A DNA stretch of 48,163 nt from an uncultured Bacteroidota bacterium (GTDB taxonomy: Bacteria > Bacteroidota > Bacteroidia > Flavobacteriales > Flavobacteriaceae): positions 1-48,163 of the forward strand of contig CABXRG010000006.1 of NCBI GenBank assembly GCA_902514615.1, in the 5' to 3' direction. Shown here in pieces: positions 17,184 through 26,128 of this stretch. A program made the translations under genes and the position numbers. The notes beneath the pieces were generated by a model. The model searched no databases. It was not told the DNA's origin and saw nothing but the letters and a program-made list of their open reading frames with translations. Position 1 is the stretch's first letter. Every line of letters starts with the position of its first letter.

Positions 17184-17207
17184 ACAGTACTTTGTATTAC
17201 ACAGTAC
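17184..17207 (+). promoter_or_regulatory. Candidate PadR operator / core promoter
   Basis: An inverted repeat GTACT-N11-AGTAC (17187-17191 and 17203-17207) spans 'ACTTTGTATTAC' just 8 nt before the padR-like start. Autoregulation through such a dyad is common for PadR proteins; here it is inferred from position and symmetry. The embedded TACTTTG resembles the -7 box, so a bound regulator would block the promoter. Confidence 0.5.
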
Positions 17208-17214
17208 CTACTAA

Positions 17215-17547
17215 ATGAGTACAAATAACTTTAAAACACAAATAAGAAAAGGTTTAATTGAGTTTTGCGTTCTGCAAATTATATCTAGAGGTGAAGTATA
17301 CACAACTGATATAATATTAGAGCTTCAAAAATCAAAAATGATAGTTGTAGAGGGAACACTGTATCCTTTACTTAACAGATTAAAATCATCTAATTATGTT
17401 GAATATTCTTGGAAAGAGTCAAAACAAGGACCTCCTAGAAAGTATTATGTTTTAACAAAAGAAGGTTTAGATCACTTAAAAGAGTTAAATCTATCATGGA
17501 TTGAAGTTGACAAAGCGGTAAAAAAAATAATGAATACAAAAAAATAA
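17215..17547 (+). CDS. PadR family transcriptional regulator
   Basis: 110 residues, short PadR type. A winged-helix core is visible: 'GLIEFCVLQIISRGEVYTTD', 'EGTLYPLLNRLKSSNYVEY' (recognition helix and wing) and 'GPPRKYYVLTKEG', the PadR signature. The wing is followed by a dimerisation helix to the end. It heads an operon with a secreted protein and a PspC protein; stop and next start overlap as TAATG. It probably senses envelope stress or a small molecule and controls its own operon through the dyad at 17184. Confidence 0.9.
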   Translation: MSTNNFKTQIRKGLIEFCVLQIISRGEVYTTDIILELQKSKMIVVEGTLYPLLNRLKSSNYVEYSWKESKQGPPRKYYVLTKEGLDHLKELNLSWIEVDKAVKKIMNTKK

Positions 17548-18002
17548 TGAAAAAAATATTTACAATAGTTGCACTTATTTCTTTTTCAATTGTTCAATCT
17601 CAAAATTTTGAGAAAAAGAATTTAATTGGACAATGGATGTTTAAAATAGAAATAAAAGAAGCCATAAAAAACTCAAAAGACTTAAACGGATTTGAAAAAT
17701 TAGCTGCAAGGACATTTAGTAAGGTAATTGAAAAAGAATTAGAAAAAATACAAATGATATTTGATTTTAAAAGAGATAATACTGCCTCAATCACTGTTAT
17801 TACAGAAGAAAAAACAGAAAGTAAAAATACGTTTTTATGGAAACTAAATAACGAGGGCTATCTCTTCTTGGATAGTATTAATGAAGACACGGAAATTGAA
17901 TTTGGTGACACGGAATATTGGGTCTTTGAGAATCCTAATTTAGTGCCCTATGATAAAAAGGGTAAAATTAATTATGGGATGTTAATGAAGAAAATAAATT
18001 GA
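17547..18002 (+). CDS. Secreted hypothetical protein, lipocalin-like
   Basis: 151 residues with a signal peptide ending near IVQSQ (residue 19). The mature start 'LIGQWMFKIEI' and later strands ('IFDFKRDNTASITVITEEKT', then FLWKLNNEGYLFLD) suggest a small lipocalin/YbbR-type beta barrel, a guess based on strand pattern. It sits between the PadR regulator and the PspC protein, so it is probably part of an envelope-related regulon. No catalytic motif is visible. Confidence 0.65.
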   Translation: MKKIFTIVALISFSIVQSQNFEKKNLIGQWMFKIEIKEAIKNSKDLNGFEKLAARTFSKVIEKELEKIQMIFDFKRDNTASITVITEEKTESKNTFLWKLNNEGYLFLDSINEDTEIEFGDTEYWVFENPNLVPYDKKGKINYGMLMKKIN

Positions 18003-18003
18003 A

Positions 18004-19326
18004 ATGAAAAAAACACTTAATATAAATATTGGAAGTAGGGTTTTTAATATCGATGAAGATGCTTATGATTTATTGTCTAAATACCTGGAATCAATAAAAC
18101 TATATTTTGAAAAAATAGAAATAGATGAAGATATATTTCAAGATATTGAAAATCGTATTTCAGAAAAATTTAATTTAAAATCCGATAGCAGACAATCGTT
18201 AAACATAAATGATGTAGACAACATAATTGAACAGATGGGTACTCTTGATGATTTTAAAGAGGCCTACGATGATTTTGAAATAAACGAGCCTAAAAAAGAG
18301 AATCAAGAATCAGGTAAAAAAGAAAATAAAAAAAGAATATATAGAAATTCCAGCGATAAGGTAATAGCCGGGGTTGCTTCTGGACTGGCAAATTACTTTG
18401 GTTTAGATCCAATTATATTTAGATTGATTTTTATTGCCTCTCTATTTACCGGCTTTGGGTTTATTGCTTATTTAATTTTTTGGATTGGAATACCTGAAAA
18501 TGCAAGTGGAAGAACAAATGAAAACAAAAGACTTTATAGGGATGGAGATAACAAAATATTAGGAGGAGTTGCATATGGATTAGCAAACTATTTTGGTATA
18601 GATCCAGCAATTATCAGAATACTTTTTATTGTATCTATTTTTATTGGAGGTTTTGGGATATTAGCATATTTGCTTCTATGGATATCAGTTCCTGAGGCTA
18701 AGACCGTTGGTGAAAAAATGAACATGAAGGGGTATCCACTAACTCTTAAAAACATCGAAAAATATATTAAGGAGAAGCTTCCTCAAAATGACGGTAAGGA
18801 AAATATATTTGTTAAAATAATTTTATTTCCTTTCAGAGTAATTGGTCCAATTTTCCTAGGAATTATAGCAATAATTATTCCTGTTTTACGAATTTTAATA
18901 AGCTTTATTCTTTTAGTTTTTTCTATTGTAGTTATTGTTTTTCTGGTAGTGTTTACTCTAGGGGCTTTAAAATTGATTAATTATCAAAATTTTATAATCG
19001 GGAGCATTGATGGTTTCTATATAAGTGGCATTGATCTCTCCGCTATAATTGGTCAATTACCAGTTTATTTTCAATTATCAATTTTATTGTTCTTAGTGGT
19101 AGCACTATTATTTATTATAATGATCATTTTAAAAGTATTATTCAACATTAAAAATAATATTTCAAGTAGATTAATAGGTTTATTTTTTATTGGTGCTATT
19201 TTATTCATTTTTAATATTATTGTTCTTGAAGATACAATTGATAAATGGGAAAAAAGTGGTCAAATTGATGAGTGGATAGATGAAGGAAAAATTAAAATTG
19301 AAAACAGAAGATCTTACCGATATTGA
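18004..19326 (+). CDS. Membrane protein with two tandem PspC domains
   Basis: 440 residues. An acidic cytoplasmic N-terminal region (1-110) precedes two PspC domains at about 111-165 and 175-232. Both carry 'KVIAGVASGLANYFGLD/ILGGVAYGLANYFGID' followed by a hydrophobic helix ending in W-I-G-I-P or W-I-S-V-P. Several long hydrophobic helices follow (about 270-420) before a charged C-terminus. PspC domains act in phage-shock-type membrane stress. The near-identical domains imply internal duplication. Last gene of the PadR operon, starting 1 nt after the preceding stop. Confidence 0.85.
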   Translation: MKKTLNINIGSRVFNIDEDAYDLLSKYLESIKLYFEKIEIDEDIFQDIENRISEKFNLKSDSRQSLNINDVDNIIEQMGTLDDFKEAYDDFEINEPKKENQESGKKENKKRIYRNSSDKVIAGVASGLANYFGLDPIIFRLIFIASLFTGFGFIAYLIFWIGIPENASGRTNENKRLYRDGDNKILGGVAYGLANYFGIDPAIIRILFIVSIFIGGFGILAYLLLWISVPEAKTVGEKMNMKGYPLTLKNIEKYIKEKLPQNDGKENIFVKIILFPFRVIGPIFLGIIAIIIPVLRILISFILLVFSIVVIVFLVVFTLGALKLINYQNFIIGSIDGFYISGIDLSAIIGQLPVYFQLSILLFLVVALLFIIMIILKVLFNIKNNISSRLIGLFFIGAILFIFNIIVLEDTIDKWEKSGQIDEWIDEGKIKIENRRSYRY

Positions 19327-19380
19327 TTTTTTTTAATGTACCTGAAACCCTTTTCATAAATGTTTATCTTAGCCCGTCAA

Positions 19381-21618
19381 ATGCCAAAAATTTTACTACT
19401 TATTTTCTTACTAATTCAGAATTGGGTTTATTCTCAAAAAACGTATAACCCTAATAAAGTTGATCCCTCTGAAATTATTATTGATGGTTTTATTTCAGAA
19501 GATGAAATAAAAAATTCTTTTAAAACTACAGTTGATTATGAGTGGCAACCTGGCTACAATACTCCTGCAAGACTAGAAACTGAAGTGTATTTAAGATATA
19601 GTGAATCTAGTCTATATGTAGGCATAGTAGCATATAGTGATCCTGAAAACATTAGAGGGCAAGTCAGGCCAAGAGATCAAATGGAAGGAGACCTAAATGA
19701 GGATACTGTTTTTCTTAGATTTGATCCATTTCAAGATGCACGAAGTGTGTTTATTTTAGCTTCAAATGCATATGGGAGTCAACTTGATTTAAGGGCAAGA
19801 AATGCGATTAGTGATGATGAGAGATATGATATAACTTTTAATGCATTATATGAAACTAAATCTTCAATTAATGATGAGGGTTATGTTGTTGAATTTTTAA
19901 TTCCGTTCAATTCAATTCCATACCCAAGCGGTAAAGATCAAAGATGGGGATTTAATGTCATGCGTGTATTCACTCTTAATGGAACACAAGTTTGGAGCAT
20001 AAGCGACAAATATGATCGAGATAATCCATGTAGAATATGTCAGATTAGTGGTGAGCTAAAGATGGATGATATTAAATTTAAAAATAAGATGGAACTACTC
20101 CCATATGTGTCAGGTAATTTGATTGGAGATAGAGGTGTATCGTCAAACAATTCAATTAATTATGGGAAAACTGCAAATGAAATTGGGCTTGGCATAAAAT
20201 ATGATTTATCATCATCTTCATCTATTGAATTAACAATAAATCCTGATTTTTCTCAAGTAGAAGCAGATGAAACTCAAATTGATATAAATTCTTCATTTGC
20301 TCTTCAATATCCTGAGTTAAGACCATATTTTAATAAAGGAATGGACCTTTTAAATTTCTTAGATAATGCGTTTTATTCTAGAACTATTAATTCCCCCTCT
20401 ATTTCATCTAAATTAACATCAGCTGGTGAAAAATCTAGGTCGATTCTCTTGACAGCAATAGATCAAAAGTCTCCTTATTTAATTGGAGGTGAAGATAAAT
20501 CTTACTTTGGTGAAGGTGGAACAAGTTACACTAATGCTTTTAGACATCAAAAGGTAATAAATACTGGATTTAAATATGGATTTTTTACTACAAATCGATA
20601 TTATGAAGGTGGTGGATATGGTAATCTTTTTGGCATCGATGGGCTATTTACTATTAATAAGATTTGGCGTATTCAATTTGAGCTAATTAAAAATTTTAAC
20701 GAAGAGCCTATTGCTGATTGGATAGATACTAATGACTTGTTCTCAAATAAATCAGTAAAATTAAATGGTGAAAAATTTAATGGGAGTGCAAATTACTTAC
20801 GAGTCTCAAGACAAACTGAAAACTGGAATTCATATTTATTTTATAAATCAATATCAGCAAATTTTAGAGCTGATTTAGGATTTGTCCCAAAAAACAATAA
20901 AAAATCGTTCACTGCATTCCAAGGATATGAAAAAATATTTGATAAAAAATATCTACAAACTTTTGCACTAAGTATAACAGGAGATTTGAGTCATAATTTC
21001 AACAATGAACTAAAATATAAAGGTTTAGATTTGGAGTTTGGTATTACAACAATTGGTAAGACTAATATTAGCTATACGTATCTTATAAATTCCTTTAGAA
21101 ATTATTTAGGTGTTGATTATAAAAATTATAGTAATTCCACCATTACTATAATGGGTTCGCCATCAAAGAGCTTAACATTTTTTACTAGAGCTATTTTTGG
21201 AAAAGAGATTGCATTCAATGAGGATATTCCTGAAATTGGAAAAGAAAGCTCTTTCATCTTATCATTAAATTATAAACTAGGAAATAATATAAGCTTAAAC
21301 CCATCTTTAAGATTCTCTTCTTTAAAGAAAACTGATAACTCAGAGTTTTTTTACAATGGTTATATATCAAGATTATCTAGCAGATATCAGTTTAATAATG
21401 ATTTAAGTTTAAGATTAATTTCTGAATACAATAAGTTTACTGACACATTTTATATACAACCCCTATTAGAATGGAACCCTAATCCTTCAACAATTTTTTA
21501 TATTGGTGGGAATCAAAGTTCAATTAATGATTTTGATTTACAACCAGAAGATTTTAATCCTTTTAGAATTAATAGATCTCAGTTTTTTATTAAATTCCAG
21601 TACTTAATTGGAATATAA
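19381..21618 (+). CDS. DUF5916 protein, second paralogue
   Basis: 745 residues from the ATG at 19381; an in-frame ATG at 19360 adds seven residues. The inner start is preferred because it gives a cleaner signal peptide (MPKILLLIFLLIQNWVYSQ) and because TATCTTAG, a 7/8 match to the -7 box, lies between the two starts. The CBM9-like domain (IDGFISEDEIKNSF; 'EFLIPFNSIPYPSGKDQRWG') and the hallmark 'NPDFSQVEADETQIDINSS' with YPELRPYF are as in the 7251-9491 protein. The C-terminus ends in FFIKFQYLIGI, a barrel-like end. Function unknown. Confidence 0.85.
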   Translation: MPKILLLIFLLIQNWVYSQKTYNPNKVDPSEIIIDGFISEDEIKNSFKTTVDYEWQPGYNTPARLETEVYLRYSESSLYVGIVAYSDPENIRGQVRPRDQMEGDLNEDTVFLRFDPFQDARSVFILASNAYGSQLDLRARNAISDDERYDITFNALYETKSSINDEGYVVEFLIPFNSIPYPSGKDQRWGFNVMRVFTLNGTQVWSISDKYDRDNPCRICQISGELKMDDIKFKNKMELLPYVSGNLIGDRGVSSNNSINYGKTANEIGLGIKYDLSSSSSIELTINPDFSQVEADETQIDINSSFALQYPELRPYFNKGMDLLNFLDNAFYSRTINSPSISSKLTSAGEKSRSILLTAIDQKSPYLIGGEDKSYFGEGGTSYTNAFRHQKVINTGFKYGFFTTNRYYEGGGYGNLFGIDGLFTINKIWRIQFELIKNFNEEPIADWIDTNDLFSNKSVKLNGEKFNGSANYLRVSRQTENWNSYLFYKSISANFRADLGFVPKNNKKSFTAFQGYEKIFDKKYLQTFALSITGDLSHNFNNELKYKGLDLEFGITTIGKTNISYTYLINSFRNYLGVDYKNYSNSTITIMGSPSKSLTFFTRAIFGKEIAFNEDIPEIGKESSFILSLNYKLGNNISLNPSLRFSSLKKTDNSEFFYNGYISRLSSRYQFNNDLSLRLISEYNKFTDTFYIQPLLEWNPNPSTIFYIGGNQSSINDFDLQPEDFNPFRINRSQFFIKFQYLIGI

Positions 21619-21636
21619 AATTCACTATATTTAAAT

Positions 21637-22074
21637 ATGAAAAATAAATTACTGTTGCTCGCTTTGATATTAACATTTTCTTCTTGTGGAATCTTTAAAA
21701 CAACAAATGCACCTGAAGTATCTGGTACTGAAGTTGAAGAGGTAAAGGAAGTAGATTCAACTGCTAAATTCATTGGCAAATATGATATTACTGTATTTGG
21801 TGTTCCTGATGTAGGTGAATTGGAATTAATTATGAATGTAACCAAGGATGGTAATGAGCTGAAAACTGAAATTGAAGATGGAGAACAAGAATCTGGGCTT
21901 GATGTTTTAAAAACTGAAATTGAAGAAGATATTCTTTATGTAGACGTATACGTTGATGGTTATGGTATAAATGTTTCTTTTGAAATTTATGTTGAAGGCA
22001 ATTCAGTAACAGGGTATCTAGCTGACATGTTTGAACTTGAAGGAACCATTACTAAGTACGTTAAATTAAAATAG
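21637..22074 (+). CDS. Acidic lipoprotein of unknown function
   Basis: 145 residues with lipoprotein signal MKNKLLLLALILTFSSC (C17) and a short acidic linker (GTEVEEVKEVDS). The mature part is strand-rich and strongly acidic: 'GKYDITVFGVPDVGELELIM', then repeated K-T-E-I-E-D/E and a last 'SVTGYLADMFELEGTITKY'. No known family recognised; the pattern suits a small periplasmic beta-sandwich. It lies 18 nt downstream of the DUF5916 gene and may be co-transcribed. Its stop abuts the convergent SET gene. Confidence 0.65.
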   Translation: MKNKLLLLALILTFSSCGIFKTTNAPEVSGTEVEEVKEVDSTAKFIGKYDITVFGVPDVGELELIMNVTKDGNELKTEIEDGEQESGLDVLKTEIEEDILYVDVYVDGYGINVSFEIYVEGNSVTGYLADMFELEGTITKYVKLK

Positions 22075-22443
22075 TTATTGAGTTACTTCGTACTCAAATT
22101 CCCACAAAGGATTATCAAGTTTATTAATTATATAATTTAGAGTTAACTCTTCTCCTTTGGAAATATTTTTTTCTGCTACTATTCTTATATGTTTGATATC
22201 TCCAATTGATTCATGAGACTCTGACACAATAGCTTTACAATTTGGCATTTCATGATGATTAATAAACGCTCCTAGAGGTAATCTTATATAATTATCTGGA
22301 AATCTCTTATCGTAAACATGGGATATTCCAAGATCGGTATTTTCTGAAATATCTTGAGTAGAAAAAACCCCAAGACCTTCAATTGTACTTTCTTTAATTG
22401 TAATTGACTTAGGAAGTGGTCTCCACTCTTTTTGTTCTTTCAT
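22075..22443 (-). CDS. SET domain protein (putative lysine methyltransferase)
   Basis: 122 residues, essentially a bare SET domain: 'IEGLGVFSTQDISENTDLG' at the start, 'GAFINHHEMPNCKA' in the middle (RFINHxxxPNC-type motif) and 'IVAEKNISKGEELTLNY' with the conserved terminal Tyr. These are the AdoMet-binding and catalytic elements of the eukaryote-type protein lysine methyltransferases that also occur in some bacteria. No signal peptide. The substrate is unknown; the pre-SET and post-SET regions are absent. Confidence 0.8.
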   Translation of the reverse strand: MKEQKEWRPLPKSITIKESTIEGLGVFSTQDISENTDLGISHVYDKRFPDNYIRLPLGAFINHHEMPNCKAIVSESHESIGDIKHIRIVAEKNISKGEELTLNYIINKLDNPLWEFEYEVTQ

Positions 22444-22515
22444 AGTTGATAATTTTAGTATATTTTCATTTTATTAATGTATAAATAATTATTGATTTAA
22501 TATATATTTTAAATA

Positions 22516-23166
22516 TTAGCTACAATCAACCTCATATTCTTGCCAAACTTTATCTGGAGAAATATTTGGAAAATAATAACACTTTTTTGAGCCATCTGGA
22601 AAATTAACATATTTGTAGAATGCAGATGGAACATGTGCTCCAGTTTCAAGAATTATATGGTCTGTATTAAATTCTAAATATATTTCAATATCAATATCTC
22701 CTAGTTCATCAGCCCATTCTCTTACTTGTTCCTCTAAATCAACCCATGCACCTCTATTTAAATCATCATATTGAAGTGCAACGTTTAAAAAAGTAAAAGT
22801 TGAATACAAATTTTCATATGAATCATTGAATGATCCAGCTGGAGCCATATGACCTCGATCCCATCTATTTGAATAATAATCATCATTATCTGATGTATAA
22901 ATTGAGTCAACAGTATAAAAATTCATACCATCTCTATCTGCATTTTTTACAATATCTCTAACAGTATATTTCACCCAATTAGGCTGCTCATACTTCTCAT
23001 TATATGAAATTTGAAAAATACTAGTAGTAACTAAAAGTGAATCTATTCTTGCCCTATTTAAATCAATAGTAATTTTATCCTCAGTAGGTTGAGTATTAGA
23101 AACATTTTTAGTTTCCTTTTGACAAGATCCGAGTAAAAACAAAGAAATTAAAATATATCTCTTCAC
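22516..23166 (-). CDS. DNA/RNA non-specific endonuclease-family lipoprotein
   Basis: 216 residues with lipobox LLGSC (C15). The beta-beta-alpha-metal nuclease motif is DRGHMAP with H106 as the general base; N137 in 'DDLNRGAWVDLE' is the expected magnesium ligand. This is the NucA/Serratia nuclease family. Envelope anchoring suggests scavenging of extracellular nucleic acid. Ends 2 nt upstream of... and lies just downstream of tesB on the same strand (gap 2 nt), so the two may share a transcript. Confidence 0.88.
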   Translation of the reverse strand: MKRYILISLFLLGSCQKETKNVSNTQPTEDKITIDLNRARIDSLLVTTSIFQISYNEKYEQPNWVKYTVRDIVKNADRDGMNFYTVDSIYTSDNDDYYSNRWDRGHMAPAGSFNDSYENLYSTFTFLNVALQYDDLNRGAWVDLEEQVREWADELGDIDIEIYLEFNTDHIILETGAHVPSAFYKYVNFPDGSKKCYYFPNISPDKVWQEYEVDCS

Positions 23167-23168
23167 TA

Positions 23169-24029
23169 TTATTTCACTAATTTTCTCATTAATCCTTCTT
23201 GTGCAACTGAAGCAATCATTGTACCATCTTTCTTAAAAATACTTCCTCTAGCAAAACCTCTAGAATTTGATGCACTTGGACTCTCCATATCATAGAGAAG
23301 CCATTCATTTATTGAAAAATCTCTGTGAAACCATAACGCATGATCTAAGCTTGCGTAATAAGCCTTTGTTTTTGTGATTTCTTTTCTATGGGGAAGTGAA
23401 GCAGTAGCAAGGAGCTGGTAGTCACTCACAAATGCTAAAAGTTGATGATGAAAGGGCAGTGGTAAATCAATTTTATCTTTTAACCTAAACCAACAATGAT
23501 TTAATGGAAGTGTATTTTCTTTTTGCAAAAAAGTATGAGTTCCTACTGGCTTAAATTCAAAAACTTGTGGATGTGACTGTCTTAACTGTTGATATCTCTC
23601 AGGAGTTAAATCTTTAGAATCTTCTGCTTGCTGAATATCAGTGAGTAGCAATTCTGGAGTTAATACATTTGGTTTTTTTATTTGGTGATTATAACCTATT
23701 TCTTTTTTTTGAAAAGAAGCTGCCATATTAAAAATTGCTCTGTTTTTTTGAAATGCTACCACTCTTCTAGTTGTAAAACTTCCGCCATTCCTAATTTTAT
23801 CTACTTCATATGTTACGGGCTCGTCAAGGTTTCCAGGCAAAATAAAATAAGCATGCATAGAGTGAGCTATCCTATCATCCGGAACTGTTTGATAAGCGGC
23901 ATGAAGTGATTGACTTAAGGTTTGCCCTCCAAAAACTGTTCCCCAGGAAGTATGATAATTTTGACCCTCAAATCTGTTATCATCAACCTTTTTTAGGTTT
24001 ATAATTGAAATTATTTCTTCTAAATTCAT
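23169..24029 (-). CDS. tesB: Acyl-CoA thioesterase II
   Basis: 286 residues, the family length. Two hot-dog domains are visible: 'GGQTLSQSLHAAYQTVPD' with 'MHAYFILPGN' in the first, and 'YYASLDHALWFH', SRGFARGSIF and SVAQEGLMR in the second. The Asp of SLDHALWFH, the Ser of SRGFARG and the Gln of SVAQEG correspond to the E. coli TesB triad. It hydrolyses acyl-CoA to free acid and CoA. The nuclease gene follows after 2 nt; a secreted-protein gene precedes it by 5 nt. Confidence 0.92.
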   Translation of the reverse strand: MNLEEIISIINLKKVDDNRFEGQNYHTSWGTVFGGQTLSQSLHAAYQTVPDDRIAHSMHAYFILPGNLDEPVTYEVDKIRNGGSFTTRRVVAFQKNRAIFNMAASFQKKEIGYNHQIKKPNVLTPELLLTDIQQAEDSKDLTPERYQQLRQSHPQVFEFKPVGTHTFLQKENTLPLNHCWFRLKDKIDLPLPFHHQLLAFVSDYQLLATASLPHRKEITKTKAYYASLDHALWFHRDFSINEWLLYDMESPSASNSRGFARGSIFKKDGTMIASVAQEGLMRKLVK

Positions 24030-24034
24030 TAAAA

Positions 24035-24739
24035 TTATTTTTTGTTACGAATTGTCCAAACTTCATTGATAGGATTTCCCTTACTACTAAGACCACTATG
24101 ATACCAATCATTGTTTTTAACTTCGTAGTTAAAATCAAGTTCAGCTCCAACCCTAGAATCGTCTCTTGAGAAATATTGAATAATTTCAATATACTTTCCA
24201 TCTACTGTTTCATACTCTCCTCCTCCACTTCCTGAAAACTTAAATGTGTCTGTGTTAAAAGCTATCCATTGAAAAAATCCATCTATCAATATTTTCATCG
24301 TTTTCCTTGGCAAATCTGTGTTTCTTGTTCTAAATTCTCCATTATTATATCTTCCAGACATAACCCACTTTCCTTTAAGTGTATTATTTTCTTTTGAAAT
24401 ATTCTTCCATTTAGAAGTTTTTACAACACTTATATTTTCTATACTGTCCTTGGCATAATTAGAATTAAATTCTAGATTAATATCAAAAACACTTTCATTT
24501 AAATTGATAAAATCTCCAGGTTTATAATAGCCTCCAAAAGTAGATACAAATTTCCCAGATTCAGTTTCAAATTTTGATATTACTATGTACTCCTTGTCTA
24601 AAATAACTCTAGTTGAAACTTCTTGATTATCAATATGATAGACTTGAGAAAAATTTAAAGAAGGATTTAAAAGAAAGATCAATATAATAATTGAATTTTC
24701 CAATAAAGTTTGTAAACCCCCAATAAACATATACTTCAT
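24035..24739 (-). CDS. Secreted lipocalin-like hypothetical protein
   Basis: 234 residues with an N-terminal hydrophobic segment (about 16-31) ending SLNFSQ, a signal peptide or anchor. The rest is strand-rich with blocks 'LKGKWVMSGRYNNGEFRTRN', 'RKTMKILIDGFFQWIAFNTD' and 'EYETVDGKYIEIIQYFSRDD'. These suggest a lipocalin-like ligand-binding barrel common among Bacteroidota. No catalytic motif seen. It lies 5 nt upstream of tesB, divergent from the M16 peptidase operon. Confidence 0.65.
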   Translation of the reverse strand: MKYMFIGGLQTLLENSIIILIFLLNPSLNFSQVYHIDNQEVSTRVILDKEYIVISKFETESGKFVSTFGGYYKPGDFINLNESVFDINLEFNSNYAKDSIENISVVKTSKWKNISKENNTLKGKWVMSGRYNNGEFRTRNTDLPRKTMKILIDGFFQWIAFNTDTFKFSGSGGGEYETVDGKYIEIIQYFSRDDSRVGAELDFNYEVKNNDWYHSGLSSKGNPINEVWTIRNKK

Positions 24740-24763
24740 AACATAAAGTTAGTAAACAATGAT

Positions 24764-24771
24764 TATCTTTG
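24764..24771 (+). promoter_or_regulatory. -7 box for the M16 peptidase operon
   Basis: TATCTTTG is a full match to TAnnTTTG, 22 nt before the ATG at 24794. No convincing -33 element. Confidence 0.5.
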
Positions 24772-24793
24772 GGCTCAATTTAATATAATTTTA

Positions 24794-26128
24794 ATGAAAA
24801 AAATACTAGCTACGGCAATTCTAGCGTTCAGTTTTAACGCTTCAAATGCACAAGAAATAAATTTTATTGAGTATGATCTTGACAATGGTCTTCACGTAAT
24901 TCTTCATCAAGATAACACAGCTCCTGTTATTACAACAGCCGTTTCATATCATGTTGGATCAAAAGATGAAGAAGAAGGCAGAACTGGTTTTGCTCATTTT
25001 TTTGAGCATCTTCTTTTTGAAGGAACCAAAAATATCAAGAGTGGTGAATGGTTTAAACTTGTAGAGGCGAATGGTGGTTCAAACAACGCTTACACGTCAG
25101 ATGATCAAACTTATTATTACGAAGTGTTTCCTTCAAACAAACTGGAACTTAGTTTGTGGATGGAATCAGAAAGAATGCTTCACCCAATAATTAGACAAGA
25201 GGATAGAATAAACCTTCAAGAAGGTGTTGTAAAAGAAGAAAAAAACTTCAGACTTGACAATGCACCATATGGATATCTGTTATATTCTGTTCGAAGCAAC
25301 TTGTATAGAAGCCATCCATACGGAAGACTTACTATTGGCCTTGATAAAGATTTAGAAGCTGCCAACCTAGACGATTTTAAAAAGTTTAATGAAAGATATC
25401 ACAAACCAAATAACGCTACTTTAGTTGTGGCAGGAGATATTGATATTAATGAAACTAAAGAGCTTGTAAAAAAGTATTTTGGAGATATTCCTAGCTCTTC
25501 AGATGTTGTAAGAAATCTTCCAAAAGAGGATCCTATTGAAGAGACTATAAAAGCTAAATGGTATGATCCTAATATTCAGGTTCCAGCTCTTCTTGTTGGC
25601 TATATAACTCCTAAGATGAACTCCAGAGAATCTAGAATCTTAAATCTTTTATCAACTTATCTAAGTGACGGAAAAAGCTCAGTACTCTACAAAAAAATGG
25701 TAGATGACAAGAAAATGGCTTTAGCTGTTCAAACTGTAAATCTTGCTCAAGAAGATTATGGTACATATCTAATGTTGGCTCTTCCTTTGGGAGAAGTTAC
25801 TTTAGAAGATTTATTGTCTGAGATTGATGTTGAAATTGAAAAAGTGCAAAATGATTTAATTAGCGATAGAGATCTTGAAAAACTTCAAAATTCTTTAGAA
25901 ACTCAATTTGTAACTAGAAATAGTTCAATTGAAGGTATTGCTAATTCTTTATCAGATTATCACACTTTTTATGGAGACACAGGATTAATAAATAGTGAAC
26001 TTAGTCTTTACAGGAGCATTACTAAAGAAGAAATTAGAGAGATTGCAAACAAATATCTCCAACCAAACCAGAGAGTAATTGTTGACTACCTTCCTGGTGA
26101 TGAAACTAATAAAACAACCATAGAATAA
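24794..26128 (+). CDS. M16 family zinc metallopeptidase (active subunit)
   Basis: 444 residues with a signal peptide ending near SNAQ (residue 20). The inverted zinc motif HxxEH is present as H68-F-F-E71-H72, and the distal glutamate is in 'GVVKEEKNFR' (about residue 148). The fold is the pitrilysin/insulinase type, here in the periplasm. It overlaps the next M16 gene by TAATG, so a two-subunit protease is likely, as with mitochondrial processing-peptidase-like pairs. It may degrade or trim envelope peptides. Confidence 0.92.
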   Translation: MKKILATAILAFSFNASNAQEINFIEYDLDNGLHVILHQDNTAPVITTAVSYHVGSKDEEEGRTGFAHFFEHLLFEGTKNIKSGEWFKLVEANGGSNNAYTSDDQTYYYEVFPSNKLELSLWMESERMLHPIIRQEDRINLQEGVVKEEKNFRLDNAPYGYLLYSVRSNLYRSHPYGRLTIGLDKDLEAANLDDFKKFNERYHKPNNATLVVAGDIDINETKELVKKYFGDIPSSSDVVRNLPKEDPIEETIKAKWYDPNIQVPALLVGYITPKMNSRESRILNLLSTYLSDGKSSVLYKKMVDDKKMALAVQTVNLAQEDYGTYLMLALPLGEVTLEDLLSEIDVEIEKVQNDLISDRDLEKLQNSLETQFVTRNSSIEGIANSLSDYHTFYGDTGLINSELSLYRSITKEEIREIANKYLQPNQRVIVDYLPGDETNKTTIE

